In this document: positions 59,829 to 64,000 of the stretch, piece by piece
Position numbering within the stretch: position 1 is the stretch's first letter
How the letters are laid out: the number at the start of each line of letters is the position of its first letter
NCBI GenBank assembly: GCA_943367755.1
Contig: CALRKB020000023.1
Location: forward strand, 1 to 64,000
Origin: PCC-6802 sp943367755
Lineage (GTDB): Bacteria; Cyanobacteriota; Cyanobacteriia; Pseudanabaenales; Pseudanabaenaceae
Direction of reading: 5' to 3'
DNA length: 64,000 nucleotides
Program-made: the position numbers and the translations under genes
Notes under the pieces: generated by a model
The model's database searches: none
What the model saw: the letters and a program-made list of their open reading frames with translations, nothing else
What the model was told of the DNA's origin: nothing

Positions 59829-61307
59829 ATGAATAGATATCTTTATCCATCTCTTTACCAAATCAATACCCGCGTCTGGCTCAATCGCCTGTCCCAGCAA
59901 ATCGGTCGTCCGGCAATCCTAGATGACATTCCCGATACTGAACTAGATGAACTGGTAAACTTGGGATTTGACTGGATTTACTTTCTCAGCGTCTGGCAAA
60001 TTGGCGAAGCAGGGCGTAAGGTCTCTCGTTCTAATCCCCAATGGCTGGCCGAATATCGCGAACTTTTGCCAGACTTACAAGAGGAAGATATCTGTGGATC
60101 TGGGTTTGCGATTACCAGCTATACCCTTAATCCCAGATTAGGAGAGATGGAGGCATTAACTCGACTGCGCGATCGCCTGCATCAACGGGGACTCAAATTG
60201 ATGTTAGATTTTGTTCCCAACCATACCGCACCCGATCATCCTTGGGTACAGGAGCATCCAGAATACTACGTTCCCGGCACGGAAGTGCAGTTGGTGGAGC
60301 AACCGCAAAACTACATCAAAGTAGATTCGCCTCAAGGTGCGAAGATTCTGGCTTACGGTCGCGATCCTTACTTTGACGGCTGGCCCGACACCCTGCAACT
60401 GAATTACGGCAATCCCGTTTTACAGACAGCGCTGATCGATGAATTGCTGAAAATCTCCCAATGGTGCGACGGACTGCGCTGCGACATGGCGATGCTTGTG
60501 TTACCGGAGATCTTTCAGCGCATATGGGGAATTGCAATTGAACCATTCTGGGAGAAAGCAATGCAAAAGGTGAGGGAACAACACCCAGGCTTTGTGTTCA
60601 TGGCAGAGGTCTACTGGGATTTGGAGTGGGCGCTGCAACAGCATGGATTTGATTACACCTACGACAAACGCTTATACGATCGCCTGCGAGAGTTTCACCC
60701 TCGTCCCTTACGGGAGCATTTTGGGGCTGACCTTGATTATCAGCAAAGATCGGCTCGTTTTTTAGAGAATCACGATGAGCCACGTGCCGCTGCGACTTTC
60801 CCACCGGGCATCCATCAAGCTGCTGCTGTCATAACCAGTTTCTGTCCCGGTTTTCGATTCTTCCATCAGGGTCAGTTAGAAGGATGGCCAAAGAAAATTT
60901 CCGTCCACCTCTTTCGAGGGCCAGAACAGTCAACCGAACCGAGTTTACAGGAGTTTTACCGTCGGCTCCTCAATGTTCTGCGCCAGAGCGTGTTTCGCAA
61001 TGGGGATTGGCAATTGCTGGAGTGCAAACCTGCCTGGGAAGGGAATTGGACGTGGGAGTGCTTCATTGCCTTTGCTTGGCATGGACAGGATGGGGAACGG
61101 GCGATCGCAGCGGTAAACTACGCACCGAACCAGAGTCAGTGTTACGTTGCGCTGCCCTGGACGGATCTCGGCGATCGCACGTATCGACTTACAGATTTAA
61201 TGGGAGCTGAAAGCTACGATCGCCGTGGCGAAGATCTACTTGCGGCTGGACTCTATCTAGATCTGCCGGCATGGGGATATCATGTATTTGAATTGCTCTT
61301 GAAATAG
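59829..61307 (+). CDS. GH13 alpha-amylase-family enzyme
   Basis: This 492-aa TIM-barrel glycosidase carries the four GH13 conserved regions: D-F-V-P-N-H (residues 127-132), G-L-R-C-D-M with the nucleophile Asp219, F-M-A-E-V-Y-W with the acid/base Glu260, and E-N-H-D with Asp316. There is no signal peptide. The C-terminal domain (residues 400-490) is the usual beta-sandwich. It should cleave or transfer alpha-linked glucans or disaccharides; the subfamily is unclear, and the first residues Y-P-S-L-Y-Q-I-N-T-R-V-W-L recall bacterial intracellular amylases. It follows the GH63 gene on the same strand. Confidence 0.9.
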   Translation: MNRYLYPSLYQINTRVWLNRLSQQIGRPAILDDIPDTELDELVNLGFDWIYFLSVWQIGEAGRKVSRSNPQWLAEYRELLPDLQEEDICGSGFAITSYTLNPRLGEMEALTRLRDRLHQRGLKLMLDFVPNHTAPDHPWVQEHPEYYVPGTEVQLVEQPQNYIKVDSPQGAKILAYGRDPYFDGWPDTLQLNYGNPVLQTALIDELLKISQWCDGLRCDMAMLVLPEIFQRIWGIAIEPFWEKAMQKVREQHPGFVFMAEVYWDLEWALQQHGFDYTYDKRLYDRLREFHPRPLREHFGADLDYQQRSARFLENHDEPRAAATFPPGIHQAAAVITSFCPGFRFFHQGQLEGWPKKISVHLFRGPEQSTEPSLQEFYRRLLNVLRQSVFRNGDWQLLECKPAWEGNWTWECFIAFAWHGQDGERAIAAVNYAPNQSQCYVALPWTDLGDRTYRLTDLMGAESYDRRGEDLLAAGLYLDLPAWGYHVFELLLK

Positions 61308-61361
61308 CAATTTTTTTAATTTACTTGATTTTTTAACCCACTTTGAAAAAATCATAAAAAA

Positions 61362-61772
61362 ATGGTTACCCAAAAATTAGCTCGTATTGGATTGCTTCTC
61401 CTTTCGGTATTATCCTTGACAGGGGCGATCCCTCCCACCGCTTTTGCTCAAAGAGTTCAACTCCTCGGTCAGGCCAGACTCTCGTTCAGAGAAAACGATC
61501 TGGATGTTTTGAAATTGCCTAGATGTCAAGTACCTCCTGTCAGAGACATCAGACTAAGAGCGCTGAGGGGTTCAGCTGAAATACAACTCCTTGTCGTGCA
61601 ATATGGGAACAATCAATTAGATCGATTGCCAGTCAGATCCAGACTCCGCGAAGGGAGTGAAACAAATTGGATCCCTTTAAGGGGAACTCTTCGCTGTATC
61701 AGGGGAATTGCTATTGTGGGCAGTTCTGCGGGCTCTACAAATCGTGCGATTATTCAATTTTACGCGCGCTGA
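61362..61772 (+). CDS. Small secreted protein, DUF2541-like
   Basis: This 136-aa protein has a signal peptide (residues 1-29, ending A-F-A-Q). The mature part contains F-R-E-N-D-L-D-V-L-K-L-P-R-C, then I-R-L-R-A-L-R-G-S-A-E-I, L-P-V-R-S-R-L-R-E-G-S-E-T and W-I-P-L-R-G-T-L-R-C-I. This pattern (D-V-I-x-L-P-x-C and G-x-A-E-I) resembles DUF2541, a beta-sandwich of unknown function. Two Cys could form a disulfide. It is separated from the GH13 gene by 54 bases. Confidence 0.6.
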   Translation: MVTQKLARIGLLLLSVLSLTGAIPPTAFAQRVQLLGQARLSFRENDLDVLKLPRCQVPPVRDIRLRALRGSAEIQLLVVQYGNNQLDRLPVRSRLREGSETNWIPLRGTLRCIRGIAIVGSSAGSTNRAIIQFYAR

Positions 61773-61799
61773 ATATCTCCAATTTGACAGAGGCAAACG

Positions 61800-61958
61800 A
61801 TGAAAAAAATAGGACAAATTTTTATTGCCTGGTTACTCGTTGCTTTTCTAATTGTCACAGCCGCACCTCTGGTGATCGCACAGAAAACCCCATCCCCTCA
61901 ACCTACCACACCCATCAGCCGATCGGAGGAGGCGATCATTGTCTCCGATAAGGAGTGA
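61800..61958 (+). CDS. 52-aa secreted or membrane-tethered peptide
   Basis: A short frame starts at the ATG at 61800: M-K-K-I-G-Q-I-F-I-A-W-L-L-V-A-F-L-I-V, then A-A-P-L-V-I-A-Q, which is a good signal peptide with a predicted cut after Ala27. The remaining 25 residues are P/T/S-rich and end in V-S-D-K-E. Function unknown. It lies between two real genes (27 bases after the previous stop and 40 before the transglutaminase start) and is in the same direction. Confidence 0.5.
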   Translation: MKKIGQIFIAWLLVAFLIVTAAPLVIAQKTPSPQPTTPISRSEEAIIVSDKE

Positions 61959-61997
61959 CTTTTCATTCTAAAATGCAAATCTATCAAGGTACGAGCG

Positions 61998-62912
61998 ATG
62001 GCGGTCATTTACGACCTCGAACACATTACGACTTACAGTTATCGCAATCCCGTCAGGTTTGGCGAACATCGCGCCATCTTTTTACCCGGCGCAAGCTTTG
62101 TCGGTCGAATCTTGAGCTACACCCTGGAAACCAACATTCCGTCTAAAGTACGCTGGATGATGGATACTCTTTCTAACAATGTAGCCCTGATCGAATTCAG
62201 CGAACCCTCCAAAGAACTGAGCGTTACTTATCGACTGCGGGGCGAACATTTTGGTATCAAAGCGATCGCCGATTTTCCCCTGGAAGCGCGAGCCGTAGAA
62301 ATACCAGTACAGTACACGCCGGATGAGTGGACCGATCTGGCTGTCTTTATGCGTCCCCACGCCGAAGATCCCGATGGCCGCCTCGCAGCTTGGACAAAAA
62401 GCTTTGTGGCCGGCGATCGAGACGATACCCTTGATGTCCTGCAACGGATGATGGATGCGATCTGGAAAACTCTGACCTATCAGTCCCGAGAGGTAGAGGG
62501 AACTCAGTCTCCGGCAGAGACATTGCGCCTCGGGTCTGGCACCTGCCGGGATTATGCCTGGTTGATGATTGAGGCATTGCGACGTTTGGGCCTAGCCTGT
62601 CGCTTTGTCAGCGGCTACCTCTACGATGCGTCCCTGGATGGCGGTGACGTTGGCATGACAGGATCGGGGGCAACCCATGCCTGGTTGCAGGTCTACCTGC
62701 CGGGAGCGGGTTGGAGAGCCTACGACCCGACGAACCGAATTACCGCCGGCTTCGATCTAATCCGCGTGGCGATCGCCCGTCATCCGGGGCAAGTCATGCC
62801 CCTATCGGGATCCTGGTTTGGTAATGCCGAGGATTACCTGGGTATGGATGTGAATGTGACGATTCGCAAACTGGGCAAGCTACCTGAGTTTGACGAAGAG
62901 AAACCCGGCTGA
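61998..62912 (+). CDS. Transglutaminase-like protein
   Basis: This 304-aa protein starts with the N-terminal beta module (Y-D-L-E-H-I-T-T-Y-S-Y) common to bacterial transglutaminase-like proteins. The core has the Cys-His-Asp triad: G-S-G-T-C-R-D-Y-A (Cys183), A-T-H-A-W-L-Q-V-Y (His227) and A-Y-D-P-T-N (Asp243). There is no signal peptide. Family members often act as peptidases or amidases and sit next to DUF2252 or circularly permuted ATP-grasp genes. It precedes the DUF2252 gene by 274 bases. Confidence 0.9.
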   Translation: MAVIYDLEHITTYSYRNPVRFGEHRAIFLPGASFVGRILSYTLETNIPSKVRWMMDTLSNNVALIEFSEPSKELSVTYRLRGEHFGIKAIADFPLEARAVEIPVQYTPDEWTDLAVFMRPHAEDPDGRLAAWTKSFVAGDRDDTLDVLQRMMDAIWKTLTYQSREVEGTQSPAETLRLGSGTCRDYAWLMIEALRRLGLACRFVSGYLYDASLDGGDVGMTGSGATHAWLQVYLPGAGWRAYDPTNRITAGFDLIRVAIARHPGQVMPLSGSWFGNAEDYLGMDVNVTIRKLGKLPEFDEEKPG

Positions 62913-63186
62913 AAACTCGCGAACTGTTTTTGTCTGCACCGGGAGCGATCGCGCTAGCGGAGGTTGCCATTAGGACAGCAGAAATACTAATTCTGATGTA
63001 TATTGTGAAATCGCTCTGGATTCACTAAACTAGTCATGATGGTGCTGATGATTGTTCTGATTTGTAGCTTCCATCCATTTTGTAGCCAACCTAAGTAGGC
63101 TCACTGCTTTTCTTTCCTTGTTAGTCTAAACTCTACTAGATATCCACATAGAAACTAAATTGGCAACAAATCATATCGACCATTTC
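62913..63186. other. Intergenic stretch, no gene seen
   Basis: Between the transglutaminase and DUF2252 genes I see no frame with a good start and no repeat shared elsewhere. It includes the likely promoter of the DUF2252 gene, but no box is clear. Confidence 0.4.
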
Positions 63187-64000
63187 ATGGCTGCGCGGCC
63201 TTCAGTAGCAGAACGATTGGCAGCGGGTAAAGCCCTCCGCCAACAAGTATCTCGCCGCGCCCATGCTGAATTCAAGCCTGCAAGCGATCGCGAAGATCCG
63301 ATCGCCATTCTCGAAGCCCAAGCAAAAACGCGATTACTAGAGCTAGTGCCTGTGCGCTATGCCCGCATGCTCACTTCTCCCTTTGCCTTTCTGCGCGGCT
63401 CGGCAGCGGTGATGATTGGGGATATTGCTCCAGCGGTGACAACAGGGTTGACGGTGCAGGCATGCGGCGATATGCATGTCGCCAACTTTGGTGTTTTTGC
63501 CTCTGCCGAGCGCAATCTGGTATTCGGCATCAACGATTTCGATGAAACCCATTTAGGAGCGTGGGAGTGGGATCTCAAGCGATTGACAGCCAGTGCCGTT
63601 GTGGCAGGACGGTTTCTCGGCGCAGACCGCGTTCTTTGCGAAGAGGCAGCGCGGGCCGTCGTGCGATCCTACCGCCAATATATGCGACAGTATGCCAATC
63701 TGGGCTATTTAGAACTCTGGTACACCAACATCACTGAAGCCGCCTTTCTCAATGTGCTTCCCCCCGAATCGCGGAAAAGAGCTGTCCGGATTGCGGAAAA
63801 GGCACGCCAGCGTACCCATCTCCAGGTACTCGAAAAGATGACGGATCTTGTTGACAACCAACAACGCATCATCGAAGTCCAGCCCCTGATCGTGCGGGCA
63901 CAGATGACCGGCACGGGGCGACCTATTGCCGAGGCACTTGAACTTTTATTGCGGGATTACCTCGCCTCTATGGGGGCAGATCGCCGCTTTCTGCTATCGC
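63187..64000 (+). CDS. DUF2252 protein (partial, runs off the window)
   Basis: The frame is open from the ATG at 63187 to the end, giving 271 residues without a stop. A TTG at 63160 is in frame and possible; neither has a clear ribosome-binding site. The DUF2252 markers are A-C-G-D-M-H-V-A-N-F-G and F-G-I-N-D-F-D-E-T, which match the kinase-like catalytic loop (G-D-x-H-x-x-N and D-F-D-E). W-E-W-D-L-K-R-L follows. The family is a protein-kinase-fold group of unknown substrate. The full length is usually about 400-450 residues, so roughly the last third lies outside. Confidence 0.88.
   Translation, partial: MAARPSVAERLAAGKALRQQVSRRAHAEFKPASDREDPIAILEAQAKTRLLELVPVRYARMLTSPFAFLRGSAAVMIGDIAPAVTTGLTVQACGDMHVANFGVFASAERNLVFGINDFDETHLGAWEWDLKRLTASAVVAGRFLGADRVLCEEAARAVVRSYRQYMRQYANLGYLELWYTNITEAAFLNVLPPESRKRAVRIAEKARQRTHLQVLEKMTDLVDNQQRIIEVQPLIVRAQMTGTGRPIAEALELLLRDYLASMGADRRFLLS

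Overview
The window looks like chromosomal DNA from a cyanobacterium. The HIP1 octamer GCGATCGC recurs throughout, inside and between genes. Several families are typical of cyanobacteria: DUF29 proteins, a GrrA/GrrM/GrrP RiPP locus, a DUF1400 hydrolase, and decayed IS5, IS630 and IS200/IS605-like pieces. I cannot name the species; a filamentous Leptolyngbya- or Oscillatoria-like lineage is only a guess. I saw no rRNA, tRNA or CRISPR array.

Layout. (1) 1-2.6 kb is a gene graveyard: an IS5 transposase end abutting a broken HU gene, a small XRE regulator, a decayed SWIM-finger gene, and an IS630 remnant carrying a small insertion. (2) 2.6-16.1 kb holds a Na+/H+ antiporter and then a minus-strand block: a GH63-type glucosidase, an RND efflux pump with its adaptor, a META-domain lipoprotein-like protein, an SMP-30 lactonase, an SDR dehydrogenase and an amidohydrolase. 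(3) 16.4-29.5 kb holds DUF202 and DUF1622 membrane proteins, arylsulfatase 1, a Tat-exported 5'-nucleotidase, small membrane proteins, a DUF29 protein, two DUF1254/DUF1214 proteins, a formylglycine-generating enzyme (FGE), a pyruvate kinase scrap with a MITE, a patatin and a secreted protein. (4) 30.3-43.6 kb is a sulfatase region: three large arylsulfatases in tandem, a partly duplicated membrane gene around a second DUF29 gene, a YqhA protein, and a SulP transporter overlapping an anaerobic-type radical-SAM sulfatase maturase (anSME). (5) 44.9-50.0 kb is a Grr cyclophane-RiPP locus: substrate-binding-like GrrP, precursor GrrA with eight W/F-x-N triads, an unrecognised secreted 143-aa protein, the radical SAM/SPASM maturase GrrM, and a mechanosensitive channel 32 bases further on. 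(6) 50-56.7 kb holds a decayed secreted-protein gene and its intact paralogue, a DUF1400 alpha/beta hydrolase, and two outer-membrane barrel proteins that share an N-terminal module but carry unrelated barrels. (7) 57-64 kb holds a second GH63 paralogue, a GH13 enzyme, two small secreted proteins, a transglutaminase-like protein and the start of a DUF2252 protein.

How the parts fit. Four sulfatases, two chemically different formylglycine-forming enzymes (O2-dependent FGE and the radical-SAM anSME) and a SulP anion transporter suggest a sulfate-ester scavenging locus able to mature its enzymes with or without oxygen. GH63, GH13, glucose-dehydrogenase-like and lactonase genes suggest a carbohydrate-handling theme on both flanks. 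The Grr locus should make a secreted glycine-rich peptide carrying several three-residue cyclophanes. Many short dispersed repeats show that the region has been rearranged repeatedly.
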